DNA of 27,323 nucleotides. Source: an uncultured Lachnospiraceae bacterium (lineage in GTDB: Bacteria > Bacillota > Clostridia > Lachnospirales > Lachnospiraceae). The stretch covers positions 1 through 27,323 of the forward strand of contig CAJURU010000034.1 of the NCBI GenBank assembly GCA_910588845.1, in the 5' to 3' direction. The notes under the pieces were generated by a model that did not search any database, had not been told where the DNA came from, and saw only the letters and a list, made by a program, of their open reading frames with translations. Within the stretch, counting starts at the first letter, position 1; each line of letters starts with the position of its first letter. Of this stretch, positions 15,742 to 23,815 are shown one piece after another. The position numbers and the translations under genes were made by a program.

Positions 15742-16190
15742 ATGTAGGCGCGATTACGGAAGGCTTTGTATTAGACCACATCCAGGCAGGGACCAGCCTG
15801 TCCCTTTACCACGATCTCAAACTGGATGAGCTTGACTGCTGTGTCGCCATTATCAAGAACGCGCGCAGCAATAAGATGGGCAAGAAAGATATCTTAAAAG
15901 TTGAATGTAATATTGACACCCTCGATTTAGATGTGCTGGGTTTTATTGACCATAACATTACTGTCAATATCATTAAAGGAGAACAGATTGTAGAAAAACG
16001 GGTACTTCACCTGCCAAAGGAGATTAAGAACGTTATCCACTGCCGCAACCCGCGCTGCATCACCTCCATTGAGCAGGAACTCGATCAGATTTTCCTGCTG
16101 ACGGATGAGGCAACGGAAACTTACCGCTGCAAATATTGCGAGGAAAAATACAAAGGCCAAAGAATTCGTCTGCGCAGCCATTCCCGCTAA
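15735..16190 (+). CDS. pyrI: Aspartate carbamoyltransferase regulatory chain
   Basis: PyrI is the regulatory subunit that binds nucleotide effectors and links catalytic trimers of PyrB. At 151 residues it has the usual size. The zinc site is intact: Cys103, Cys108, Cys132 and Cys135, with the same C-x4-C-x23-C-x2-C spacing as the Escherichia coli chain. The N-terminal half, with 'GFVLDHIQAG' and the 'NARSNKMGKKDILKVE' stretch, is the allosteric domain. GGAGGTGG lies just before the ATG, within the end of pyrB. It implies feedback control of PyrB, while Bacillus-type PyrB lacks such a chain. It is the last gene of the operon; the palindromic element copy 2 begins 21 bases later. Confidence 0.97.
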   Translation: MLNVGAITEGFVLDHIQAGTSLSLYHDLKLDELDCCVAIIKNARSNKMGKKDILKVECNIDTLDLDVLGFIDHNITVNIIKGEQIVEKRVLHLPKEIKNVIHCRNPRCITSIEQELDQIFLLTDEATETYRCKYCEEKYKGQRIRLRSHSR

Positions 16191-16210
16191 TTTGCTAAAA
16201 AAGAGTGATG

Positions 16211-16457
16211 CAAAAAGGAGACTCCGCATTAATATAAATTGCAAGATATTCAAAAGGAGATCGCCGCACATAATAAATTTACTCATTCAAAAGCTCTTGC
16301 CGCTTATGCGGCAAAGACAGAATGCACAAAAATCACTCTGGGAAGCTAGCTTCCCAAGATAATTTTTGTGCATGTTGTTTACATTGCAAAGCAATGTAAA
16401 CCTTTTGAACGAATCTATATCTCGCAATTTTCATTAGTATGGCAACTCCCTTAAAAG
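16211..16457. repeat. MITE-like palindromic element, copy 2
   Basis: The 128-bp core (16284-16411) matches copy 1 at 11826-11953 with no length change. It has the same side hairpins (GCCGC/GCGGC at 16299-16312; TTTACATTGC/GCAATGTAAA at 16378-16400). The central 40 bp (16328-16367) are the exact reverse complement of the corresponding 40 bp of copy 1 (11870-11909), while the flanks keep their orientation. The pair next to it changed from T-A to C-G on both arms, a compensatory change. A further imperfect inverted repeat of about 35 bp surrounds the core, for example AAATTGCAAGATAT on the left and ATATCTCGCAATTT on the right. It separates convergent pyrI and the kinase gene and may serve as their terminator. 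Outer limits are approximate. Confidence 0.75.
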
Positions 16458-16481
16458 AGCTGATAAATTTCTATAATCAAA

Positions 16482-17930
16482 CTATGAATTCTCCGATACC
16501 GGCATTACCCGCGGCAAGGTAAACCAGAACTCCACGCCCTCGGGCAGATTCTTGACGCCGCATTTACCATTCTGCATAGTAACCACATTCTGTACAATGT
16601 ACAATCCCAATCCCACATGGGAATAAGCGTCCGCACTCTTCTGCTTCGTGGTATAAAACCCACTCCATATCTTTTCCATGTCTTCCTTGGGTATCTGTCT
16701 GCCTGTATTATACACACCCACCCGAATACTGTTCTTCTGCTTCTTCAATGTGACCCTGAGACTGCCTCCCATATTCATATGCTCAATGGCGTTCATCATA
16801 TAATTGTTGACTGCCTGTTCAATATATTCCTGGTCGCCGTACACAAAGCATTCATCCTCCAGAAAAGTCTCCATATGCAAATGTTTCTTCTTTACCAATC
16901 CCTCATATTTCATGAGGATATATTCCATAACCTCCTTCATATCCAGCGTTTTCTGCATCATGTCTTCCATATTATGTTCCATAGCGGAGAAATCTAAGAG
17001 CCTGCTGACCATGCCAGTGACTTTCTGCACTTCCTCTTGAATAGAGGAAAGATAATACTGCCTTTTCTCCCCGTCCGCAAATCCAAGCATCTCAGACTGG
17101 CTGGAAATTACGGCAAGCGGCGTCTTCAGCTCATGGGAAATATTCGCCATGAAATCTTTACGCACCTTGTCTATACGCTCCTGGTACATATTCTGGCGAA
17201 GCTGCTGCCGCCTGTTCTCCTCAATCTGCTCCTCATTCCGCTCAAGCTGTTCAGCCATGCTATTGATACTTTGGGTAAGCCTGACGGCTTCCTCATATTT
17301 GTCCTTTCCCACAGCACGTTTCGCAAAATCTCCTTTGGCAATCTTTTCCGCCACATCCGCAAGTCCCTCCATCGGTGCAGACAAATTCTTAGAAAATTTC
17401 CAGATAAGCAGGCTGCCCAGCAAGAACATCGACACCGAAACAACAGCCAAAAACTGTTCAGACACTTTGCCTGTTCCCAATTTCTGGATGGTATCTTTGA
17501 TAACGACATAATAATCAATTTTGTTCTGGGTGATGATCCCTCTGAGCTTTGTCGTCTCCTTCAATTTACTGTTTCTTTTTATTACTCCAGGTTTCTTAGA
17601 AAAGAGATTTTTTTTCATCTCCACATTTCTATATATCAAATATTTGATGTTACTTCCCCTGGTCGTATAAACGGGATTCAGCTCCTCGTCTGCGATGGTA
17701 AAACTGAGGTTTTCTTCCTCATAATCGGCAAAGACCGAAAAATCCTCCTCCTCAAGATTAGCCAGATCAAGGTCTTCTATATCAAGATAGGCTTCGCGTA
17801 TCTGCTTATCCTTCGTCATATCATAATACAACGGAAAGAAAACCTTATAACACAATACACAGCAACTGACAATCATGAGGGCCAATATCCAGTACGTCAT
17901 AAAAATCCAGGCGCTAATCTTTCTTTTCAT
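16482..17930 (-). CDS. Membrane sensor histidine kinase
   Basis: A 482-residue sensor kinase, partner of the response regulator just upstream. Transmembrane helices at about 10-30 and 160-178 enclose an outside sensor region of about 130 residues, rich in acidic residues (DLDLANLEEEDFSVFADYEEE). A HAMP linker follows at about 180-232, then HisKA with the phospho-accepting His266 in 'SHELKTPLAV', and a HATPase_c domain with 'NNYMMNAIEHM', 'VGVYNTG' and 'GLGLYIVQNVV'. All catalytic motifs look intact. The gene overlaps the regulator gene by 17 bases. The signal is unknown; its place behind sulfate-activation and sulfotransferase genes suggests it may sense or control surface sulfation (inference). 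Confidence 0.93.
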   Translation of the reverse strand: MKRKISAWIFMTYWILALMIVSCCVLCYKVFFPLYYDMTKDKQIREAYLDIEDLDLANLEEEDFSVFADYEEENLSFTIADEELNPVYTTRGSNIKYLIYRNVEMKKNLFSKKPGVIKRNSKLKETTKLRGIITQNKIDYYVVIKDTIQKLGTGKVSEQFLAVVSVSMFLLGSLLIWKFSKNLSAPMEGLADVAEKIAKGDFAKRAVGKDKYEEAVRLTQSINSMAEQLERNEEQIEENRRQQLRQNMYQERIDKVRKDFMANISHELKTPLAVISSQSEMLGFADGEKRQYYLSSIQEEVQKVTGMVSRLLDFSAMEHNMEDMMQKTLDMKEVMEYILMKYEGLVKKKHLHMETFLEDECFVYGDQEYIEQAVNNYMMNAIEHMNMGGSLRVTLKKQKNSIRVGVYNTGRQIPKEDMEKIWSGFYTTKQKSADAYSHVGLGLYIVQNVVTMQNGKCGVKNLPEGVEFWFTLPRVMPVSENS

Positions 17931-18603
17931 TTCCCTTTACCTCAAAACAATATCCAACCCCATAAACCGTTCGGATATATGAGGTATCACCCAATTTTTT
18001 CCTCAACTGTTTCACCAGAGTGTCAATTGTCCGCACATCCCCAACATAGTAATCTCCCCAGACCGTATCAAGAATGTAATCTCTCGTAAGCACTGCCCCC
18101 TGGTTCCTTATCAGAATATGGAGCAGCTCAAATTCTTTGGGCGTTGTCTCAATAAAAACATCCTTCACATAGACTTTTTTCGCCCTTACTTCTATTTTAA
18201 CGTCTCCCGCATAGAGAAAATCCCTTCCATACCCATAACGCTTGAGCACAGCTTCAATATGTAATTTTACAATTGATAACGTATATGGCTTTATAATATA
18301 ATCATCCGCGCCATAAGAAAAACCTTTAATTTGATCTTCCACTTCTTCTTTCGCCGTCAATAAGATTACCGGCACATTAGAGCATAAACGAATCTGCTTT
18401 AATACCTCGTAACCATCGGCAAAAGGAAGCATCACGTCCAGCAGCACAATATCTATATCTGTATGGTGTGTGTTAAATTTCTGTATTCCATCCAGCCCGT
18501 CGGTTGCCTGTATGACATGATAGTGGTTTAACTCAAGGAAATCTGATAAGGTCTCCAACAGCTTGGCTTCATCTTCAACCAGCAATACCGTTGCCCCGTC
18601 CAT
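17914..18603 (-). CDS. OmpR/PhoB-family response regulator
   Basis: A 229-residue regulator. The receiver domain (about 5-118) has the acidic pair Glu10-Asp11, the phospho-accepting Asp56 in 'VLLDVMLP', Thr83 and Lys105 in 'IIKPY'. The C-terminal winged-helix DNA-binding domain (about 130-225) shows 'TPKEFELLHILI', 'RTIDTLVKQLRKKLGD' and 'IRTVYGVGYCFE'. It should be phosphorylated by the kinase encoded immediately after and bind DNA as a dimer. AGGAG lies seven bases before the ATG, and the gene follows the sulfotransferase gene by 12 bases, so it belongs to that operon. Targets are unknown. Confidence 0.95.
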   Translation of the reverse strand: MDGATVLLVEDEAKLLETLSDFLELNHYHVIQATDGLDGIQKFNTHHTDIDIVLLDVMLPFADGYEVLKQIRLCSNVPVILLTAKEEVEDQIKGFSYGADDYIIKPYTLSIVKLHIEAVLKRYGYGRDFLYAGDVKIEVRAKKVYVKDVFIETTPKEFELLHILIRNQGAVLTRDYILDTVWGDYYVGDVRTIDTLVKQLRKKLGDTSYIRTVYGVGYCFEVKGNEKKD

Positions 18604-18615
18604 AAATGCTCCTCT

Positions 18616-19803
18616 CTACTGTAATGCCCCATTCTTTATCATTCTCTTTACCTTACGGTAACCTTTCGATACCAGGCCGCTCCTGTTTGCCAATTTCTTT
18701 TGTTCCCTTCCTACAATCCCCATTTCTTTTTCTAAATCCTCTATCCTGGTATTCAACTCCCTGATTTCATTCTCATATTTGCAAAACATTTCCACAAGAA
18801 ACGTCAACATATCCCGATTCATCGTCTCTTCATTTACCCGCCACTTTGGTAAATTAGGTATCGGCTCACGGAACAAAACGCCGTCTTCCCTTCCAAGGAA
18901 TTCCTGCGCCACCCTGCGGTTGCCCTCCTCAAATTGCTGCATAAATAACTGCCCTTCTTCATAAGACAGCATGCTCGTCTTCTCGTGTTTGTTCTGCGAT
19001 GCCTGACAGACGCTGGCTGACACCAACTCTTCCCACATGAAGTTATCCATCTCAAGATACTCCGGCATACTATTCATGATCTGCTTCATCATAATGAAAT
19101 TGCCGCTGAGGGCAAAATTTACCTCTTGCTTATCAATGATAAACTCATCCGTCATCTGTAAGCCGATCGTCTGCATATAATCAGACAGCAAGGAATTTTC
19201 AGCCCCCTCAAACTGCCCTTTCTCGAATACCCGCACAAATATATTTTCTTTGCCCACAACCTTGGCAATTTTCATCAAATGCCCGTAGTAATCAAGCGGA
19301 AACCATTTATGCCCATTCTCTTGCAGCCATTCGTCAAAAGTCTGCGTAATGCACGGTTTCCTTTTCACACGCTGGTTCCACAGAGACTGCAGCACCAGAT
19401 CCTGCCTGCGCAGATACACGACTACCTTTACCTCGCAATTGATCTTCTTAAATTCCTCAACCACTTCCTGCCAGAAATTCTTATATTTCTTGCACTGATA
19501 CCAGATAACCTCGTCGGAAAGCACAATATTTGGATACTCTTTAGCCGCCTGCGCCAGCATGCTGTACGCTTCTTCCCGTTTCTTCCGCTCCTCCTCGCGG
19601 TTTCTCACTCTCTCTTCATTAAAAGACAGATAAGCCAAGAAATGCCCGTTCCTCTTATTATAAATGCTCTCAAATCCCAGGAAATCCATCCCCGGATAAC
19701 AAAACCCCTGCTTCCTGAGGGCCTCCTTATTCATAGCCATGAAGCGCTGTAAGGAAGTGGTTCCTGTCTTCTGTGTTCCTATACATAAATATACTGTTGC
19801 CAT
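18616..19803 (-). CDS. PAPS-dependent sulfotransferase-like protein
   Basis: A 395-residue protein likely to move a sulfuryl group from PAPS to an unknown acceptor, perhaps a surface glycan or lipid. Near the N-terminus 'CIGTQKTGTTSLQ' is the 5'-phosphosulfate loop of sulfotransferases. At about residue 130 'VVYLRRQDLVLQSLWNQ' fits the 3'-phosphate binding motif with its Arg and Ser. The last 60 residues form a predicted coiled coil and a basic tail (NTRIEDLEKEMG, then YRKVKRMIKNG). There is no signal peptide or transmembrane helix, so it acts in the cytoplasm. The ATG at 19803 has GGAGGAG directly before it; an upstream TTG at 19818 would overlap that site. It lies 40 bases after cysNC, whose product would make its PAPS. 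Confidence 0.85.
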   Translation of the reverse strand: MATVYLCIGTQKTGTTSLQRFMAMNKEALRKQGFCYPGMDFLGFESIYNKRNGHFLAYLSFNEERVRNREEERKKREEAYSMLAQAAKEYPNIVLSDEVIWYQCKKYKNFWQEVVEEFKKINCEVKVVVYLRRQDLVLQSLWNQRVKRKPCITQTFDEWLQENGHKWFPLDYYGHLMKIAKVVGKENIFVRVFEKGQFEGAENSLLSDYMQTIGLQMTDEFIIDKQEVNFALSGNFIMMKQIMNSMPEYLEMDNFMWEELVSASVCQASQNKHEKTSMLSYEEGQLFMQQFEEGNRRVAQEFLGREDGVLFREPIPNLPKWRVNEETMNRDMLTFLVEMFCKYENEIRELNTRIEDLEKEMGIVGREQKKLANRSGLVSKGYRKVKRMIKNGALQ

Positions 19804-19843
19804 TTTCTCCTCCAGCAATACATGATCTTTTTATCCTGCGCGC

Positions 19844-21670
19844 TTACAAAAGCCCTTCCAAACTCTTTAAAACAATCTCCACACATTCATCCAGGCTGTG
19901 CTCGCTTGTATCTACCACTATATCGGGATTCTCCGGCTCCTCATATTTCGCGGATATTCCTGTAAAATTGGCGATCTGTCCCTTCCTTGCTTTTCGATAA
20001 AGCCCTTTCACATCCCGCTTTTCGCATTCTTCCAACGGCGTGTTCACATAAACCTCAATAAAATTACCGCCGATAATCTCTTTCGCATTCCTCCTGTCCA
20101 ATCTATAAGGAGAGATGAACGCTGTCAGTACAATCAGGCCCGCATCATTCATTAATTTGCTGACCTCTGCTATCCTGCGGATATTCTCAATCCTGTCGTT
20201 TTCCGCAAATCCAAGGTTCTTATTTAACCCCATTCTGACATTATCTCCATCCAAAATCATGGTATGCTTGCCCATGGCAAACAAACGCTTCTCCAGTTCA
20301 TTTGCCAGCGTAGATTTGCCGGAGCCCGAAAGCCCGGTCATCCAGATGGTAACAGCCTTCTGTTCCAATGCGCTCTCGCGCATTTCCCTGGTGATATCCA
20401 TATCGTGCCACGTAACGTTGTCGCCCCTGGTAAGCGGATACATCACCACGCCGCAGGCAGAAGTCATATTAGTTATGCGGTCAATCAGAATCAGCGAGCC
20501 AAGCTCCCTGTTATTCTCAAACCGGTCAAACACAATATTGCTTCCCACAGAAATCTCACAGAAAGCAATCTCATTCTTATAAATCGCGTCTGCATAGACT
20601 TCCGCACCTGTATTTACATCAACTTTGTATTTAATATTCATGACGGTGGCCGGAATCATCTGCGTGCCAATCTTCAGCCAGAAAATACGGCCTGACACCA
20701 GACGGTTATCATCCATCCATAAAATAGAAACGGCAATCATATTGCCGACACAAAGCTCATAACCTTTTTGTAAAATACATCCCCTGGAAATATCTATCTC
20801 TGTATCAAGCTGGAGTGTAACTGCCTGGCCGCCGCCGCTCTTTTCCACTTGCGTGTCACCCTGGAAAATCTTTGTCACCTTAGCGCTCTCCTTGCTGGGC
20901 ATTACCGTCACGGTATCACCCACGGCAACCTCCCCGGAAGATATCTGCCCCTGAAATCCGCGGAAATTATGATTCGGCCGGCATACTCTCTGCACCGGCA
21001 TGGAAAACCCTTTCCAGTCGTCTTTTTCATTGACATTTACCTCTTCCAGAAAAGCTAAAAGCGTTTCCTTCGCGTACCATGGCATTTTCTTGGATTTAGT
21101 TGTGATATTATCTCCTTCTGTAGCCGACACGGGGATGATTCTCAGCGTGCCATAATCAAATTCTGCCATCAGAATCTTGATATCTTTCTCAATCTTTTTG
21201 AATTTCAGCTGGTCATAATGAACGAGATCCATCTTGTTCACAGCAAAAACAAAATGTTTTATTCCCATCAGGGAACAAATCCTGGCATGGCGCCTGGTCT
21301 GCACGAGTACGCCCTGGCTGGCATCCACAAGAATTACGGCTAGAGACGCAAAACTGGCTCCCACCGCCATATTGCGCGTATATTCCTCATGTCCTGGGGT
21401 GTCCGCCACAATAAAACTTCTGCGCTCCGTACTGAAATATCGGTACGCTACATCAATGGTAATCCCCTGCTCACGTTCTGCCATCAGACCGTCTAAAAGA
21501 AGCGAATAATCAATCTTTCCCTCCCGGGAACCCACCTTAGAATCTAACTCCAGCGCGCGCTTTTGATCTGCAAAAAGTAATTTTGCATCGTAAAGCATGT
21601 GCCCAATCAGCGTAGATTTTCCGTCGTCCACACTGCCGCATGTAATAAATTTCAATAAATTATCTTCCAT
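19844..21670 (-). CDS. cysNC: Bifunctional sulfate adenylyltransferase GTPase subunit / APS kinase (CysNC)
   Basis: A 608-residue fusion. The N-terminal CysN part (about 1-420) is an elongation-factor-like GTPase that, with CysD, drives APS formation from ATP and sulfate. It shows 'GSVDDGKST' (12-20), 'DTPGHE' (90-95) and 'NKMD' (145-148). The C-terminal part (about 430-608) is APS kinase, giving PAPS: P-loop 'GLSGSGKST' (446-454), 'DGDNVR', 'FISPYR' and 'KGLYRKARKGQI...FTGIS'. Both halves look catalytically intact. The same architecture is found in rhizobial NodQ. The gene starts two bases after the cysD stop. Confidence 0.97.
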   Translation of the reverse strand: MEDNLLKFITCGSVDDGKSTLIGHMLYDAKLLFADQKRALELDSKVGSREGKIDYSLLLDGLMAEREQGITIDVAYRYFSTERRSFIVADTPGHEEYTRNMAVGASFASLAVILVDASQGVLVQTRRHARICSLMGIKHFVFAVNKMDLVHYDQLKFKKIEKDIKILMAEFDYGTLRIIPVSATEGDNITTKSKKMPWYAKETLLAFLEEVNVNEKDDWKGFSMPVQRVCRPNHNFRGFQGQISSGEVAVGDTVTVMPSKESAKVTKIFQGDTQVEKSGGGQAVTLQLDTEIDISRGCILQKGYELCVGNMIAVSILWMDDNRLVSGRIFWLKIGTQMIPATVMNIKYKVDVNTGAEVYADAIYKNEIAFCEISVGSNIVFDRFENNRELGSLILIDRITNMTSACGVVMYPLTRGDNVTWHDMDITREMRESALEQKAVTIWMTGLSGSGKSTLANELEKRLFAMGKHTMILDGDNVRMGLNKNLGFAENDRIENIRRIAEVSKLMNDAGLIVLTAFISPYRLDRRNAKEIIGGNFIEVYVNTPLEECEKRDVKGLYRKARKGQIANFTGISAKYEEPENPDIVVDTSEHSLDECVEIVLKSLEGLL

Positions 21671-21672
21671 AA

Positions 21673-22566
21673 TCAGAAATATCCCTCTCGTTTTCTTTTC
21701 TCCATACTGGCTGAACCGCCATCCGAGTCAATAATACGGCTTGTCCTCTCTGATTCCACCGAAGACAAAGTCTCTTCTATAATCGCATCGAGCGTATCCG
21801 CCTCAGATTCCATGGCTCCGGTAAGCGGATAACAACCAAGCGTGCGGAATCTCACCTTGCGCGTCTCAACAGTCTCTCCCTCCCGCAGTTTGATCCTGTC
21901 GTCATCCACCATAATCAGCTGCCCATCCCTGGATATCACAGGTCTTGGCGCGGCAAAATACAGGGAAACGATGGGTATGTTCTCCCTGCGGATATACTGC
22001 CAGATATCTTTTTCCGTCCAATTAGACAAGGGAAATACGCGAATGCTCTCACCTTGCTTAATTCTCGTATTGAATAACTTCCACATCTCCGGCCTCTGGT
22101 TCTTAGGATCCCAGGCATGGCTCTCGTTGCGAAATGAAAAAATACGCTCCTTAGCCCTGGATTTCTCCTCGTCCCTCCTGCCGCCGCCAAAAGCAGCCGT
22201 AAAACCATATTTGTCTAACGCCTGCTTCAATGCCTGTGTCTTCATGATATCCGTGTAGGAAGAGCCATGGTCAAAAGGATTAATCCCCTGCTCCACTCCT
22301 TCCTCATTGATATACTCGAGCATTTCAATCCCCAGCTTCTTCGCCGTCTCATCCCGAAACTTTATCATCTCCGCAAACTTCCATGTAGTATTTACATGCA
22401 GAAACGGAAAAGGAGGCTTTTCCGGGTAAAAGGCTTTCATTGCAAGATGCAACATAACGGAAGAATCCTTCCCTATGGAATAAAGCATCACCGGCTTTTC
22501 ACATTCCGCCGCCACTTCGCGCATAATATATATTGCCTCCGCTTCCAATTCGTCTAAATGATCCAT
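21673..22566 (-). CDS. cysD: Sulfate adenylyltransferase subunit 2 (CysD)
   Basis: CysD is the catalytic ATP-pyrophosphatase subunit of ATP sulfurylase (EC 2.7.7.4). The 297-residue chain has the family length. The PP-loop 'SIGKDSS' is at residues 30-36, with 'FGGGRRDEEKSRAKER' and 'WTEKDIWQYI' further on and the conserved C-terminal 'SERTSRIIDSD' and 'EGYF' ending. The ATG at 22566 follows GGAGG by five bases; an in-frame ATG at 22578 would have no binding site. It is the first gene of a five-gene run (cysD, cysNC, sulfotransferase, regulator, kinase). No cysH or sulfite reductase gene is seen in the window. Confidence 0.97.
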   Translation of the reverse strand: MDHLDELEAEAIYIMREVAAECEKPVMLYSIGKDSSVMLHLAMKAFYPEKPPFPFLHVNTTWKFAEMIKFRDETAKKLGIEMLEYINEEGVEQGINPFDHGSSYTDIMKTQALKQALDKYGFTAAFGGGRRDEEKSRAKERIFSFRNESHAWDPKNQRPEMWKLFNTRIKQGESIRVFPLSNWTEKDIWQYIRRENIPIVSLYFAAPRPVISRDGQLIMVDDDRIKLREGETVETRKVRFRTLGCYPLTGAMESEADTLDAIIEETLSSVESERTSRIIDSDGGSASMEKRKREGYF

Positions 22567-22611
22567 CTTCTCCTCCATCTGCTTTTCGATATTTCTCCTA
22601 TTCTTTATAAC

Positions 22612-22640
22612 ATAATATCCCTTCGGGGTTCCGTTTGCAG
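22612..22640 (-). promoter_or_regulatory. Weak promoter candidate for the cysD operon
   Basis: Minus-strand CTGCAA (22635-22640) and TATTAT (22612-22617) are 17 bp apart. A perfect TATAAT also occurs at 22672-22677 but with no good -35 box. Either could start this operon; the assignment is tentative. Confidence 0.3.
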
Positions 22641-22768
22641 TTATTGTCCACGCCCAGGAACCGCTTCATTCATTATAAATAGCAAATATGATAGAAATTT
22701 GAGATATCTAAATAGAAAATGCAATCTACACACGGATTAATGCACAAGCGCAAACGCAAATTTTCCCC

Positions 22769-22810
22769 AAAAAAAGAAATCCCAAAGCCGCAGTCGGCTT
22801 GAGGGACTTC
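22769..22810 (-). terminator. Rho-independent terminator after the zinc-ribbon gene
   Basis: On the minus strand GAAGTCCC..AAGCCG pairs with CGGCTTTGGGATTTC (22776-22810), followed by a run of seven T (22769-22775). It begins about 20 bases after the stop codon at 22831. Confidence 0.85.
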
Positions 22811-22830
22811 TCATTCTTTGCAGTTATATC

Positions 22831-23226
22831 TTAACTCTTCTTAATAAATTCTCCCTTACACTTGGGGCAGGTAATACAGATCCTCCCCTTGCCCTTGGGC
22901 ACTCTTACTTTCTGCTTACAGGAAGGACATCTGTAGAAATGGTAATCCTTGCGCTGTCTGAAACGCTCTTTGCGCCGGTTCCACTTAACCGCCAGACGAT
23001 ATCTGCCATTCAGGTACTTCTGGTTCTCCGCATACCTCTGCTCAATCTTCCTGGACATCATGCGGTAATATTCATACGCCATGAGACCCAATGCAAGTAT
23101 ACAAAAAATATCCAGCCTCGTAAACAGTGAAACTAACAGAAAAAGTATAGAAATTCCCATCAGTAACCGCCCAAGCTGGTCAGCGCCATATCTTCCCATC
23201 ATAAATTGTTGCATCTTCTGTTTCAT
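22831..23226 (-). CDS. Small membrane protein with C-terminal zinc ribbon
   Basis: A 131-residue protein of unknown function. Two close hydrophobic segments (about 20-34 and 37-50) are followed by a basic region (KWNRRKERFRQRKDYHFY) and a four-cysteine zinc ribbon, 'CPSCKQK' and 'CPKCKGEF', near the C-terminus. The 'MxQFMxGRYGxDQLGRLL' opening is a recurring feature of such clostridial proteins. The ATG at 23226 is supported by AGGAG eight bases upstream; in-frame starts further up lack a site. It has its own terminator and lies between the cysD operon and rnpB. Confidence 0.8.
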   Translation of the reverse strand: MKQKMQQFMMGRYGADQLGRLLMGISILFLLVSLFTRLDIFCILALGLMAYEYYRMMSRKIEQRYAENQKYLNGRYRLAVKWNRRKERFRQRKDYHFYRCPSCKQKVRVPKGKGRICITCPKCKGEFIKKS

Positions 23227-23352
23227 CTCTCTGTCTCCTATGCGGTATGTTTCCTCCATGGTAGCGCAGAAAAAATAGGAAGTCAATGGAGTTATTTTCT
23301 TTTAAGAATTGTTTATGATTTGGTAATAAATCAGGTATGCACGGCAAACTGT

Positions 23353-23709
23353 TGGAATAAGCAGGGCGGTAAGCCGGGTTATGTCGTGGATAATCATCTA
23401 TCTAGCCTGACTGTTGCCAGCCAGATCCTGCGACCTACCTGAAGCTGGCGGGCCACGTCAACGCTTCCGTTCGGTCTTGCTTCGGATGGGGTTTACATGT
23501 GCCCTGCCCGTTGCCGGACAGGCGGTAGTCTCTTACACTGCCCTTCCACCCTTACTATTTGCATAGCAAATAGCGGTACATTTCTGTTGCACTGTCCTTG
23601 GAGTCGCCTCCACCGGCCGTTAGCCGGCATCCTGCCCTGTGAAGCCCGGACTTTCCTCACCTGCGGTCTTTCGACGCTTGCAGCCGCGATTATCTGCCCT
23701 ACTTATTCC
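23353..23709 (-). ncRNA. rnpB: RNase P RNA, bacterial class A
   Basis: The catalytic RNA of RNase P, which trims 5' leaders from tRNA precursors. On the minus strand the 5' region contains the conserved GAGGAAAGTCCGGGC, and the 3' region ends with ACATAACCCGGCTTACC, both universal landmarks. The two ends GGAATAAGTAGGGC and GCCCTGCTTATTCC pair as helix P1, which fixes the ends at about 23709 and 23353. An internal 'ACAGAAATGTACCGC' stretch fits class A. Length is about 357 bases. The true 5' end may differ by a few bases. Confidence 0.95.
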
Positions 23710-23736
23710 ATAACTATCAAATAGCAGCTCCGCATT

Positions 23737-23765
23737 ATCATATCATAAGCCGCTGTAGAAAACAA
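23737..23765 (-). promoter_or_regulatory. Candidate rnpB promoter overlapping the upstream terminator
   Basis: Minus-strand TTGTTT (23760-23765) and TATGAT (23737-23742) are 17 bp apart. The -35 box coincides with the T-rich tail of the terminator of the beta-helix gene. The start would lie about 20 bases before the mature RNA. Confidence 0.35.
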
Positions 23766-23796
23766 CCCCGGCTGTACAGTCCTGTTCGCCGGGGTT
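23757..23796 (-). terminator. Rho-independent terminator of the beta-helix gene
   Basis: Minus-strand AACCCCGGC (23788-23796) pairs exactly with GCCGGGGTT (23764-23772) around a 15-base loop, followed by GTTTTC. It lies about 20 bases after the stop codon at 23816. Confidence 0.8.
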
Positions 23797-23815
23797 ACGA
23801 TTTGTTTATAAAGTA

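Noticed and set aside
17037..18089. 350-residue plus-strand ORF
   Set aside because: It is antisense to the histidine kinase and regulator genes, whose catalytic motifs are intact on the minus strand.
23353..23709. Dense hairpins that might indicate a mobile element or riboswitch
   Set aside because: The conserved GAGGAAAGTCC and ACATAACCCGGCTTA landmarks and the closing P1 helix identify it as RNase P RNA.
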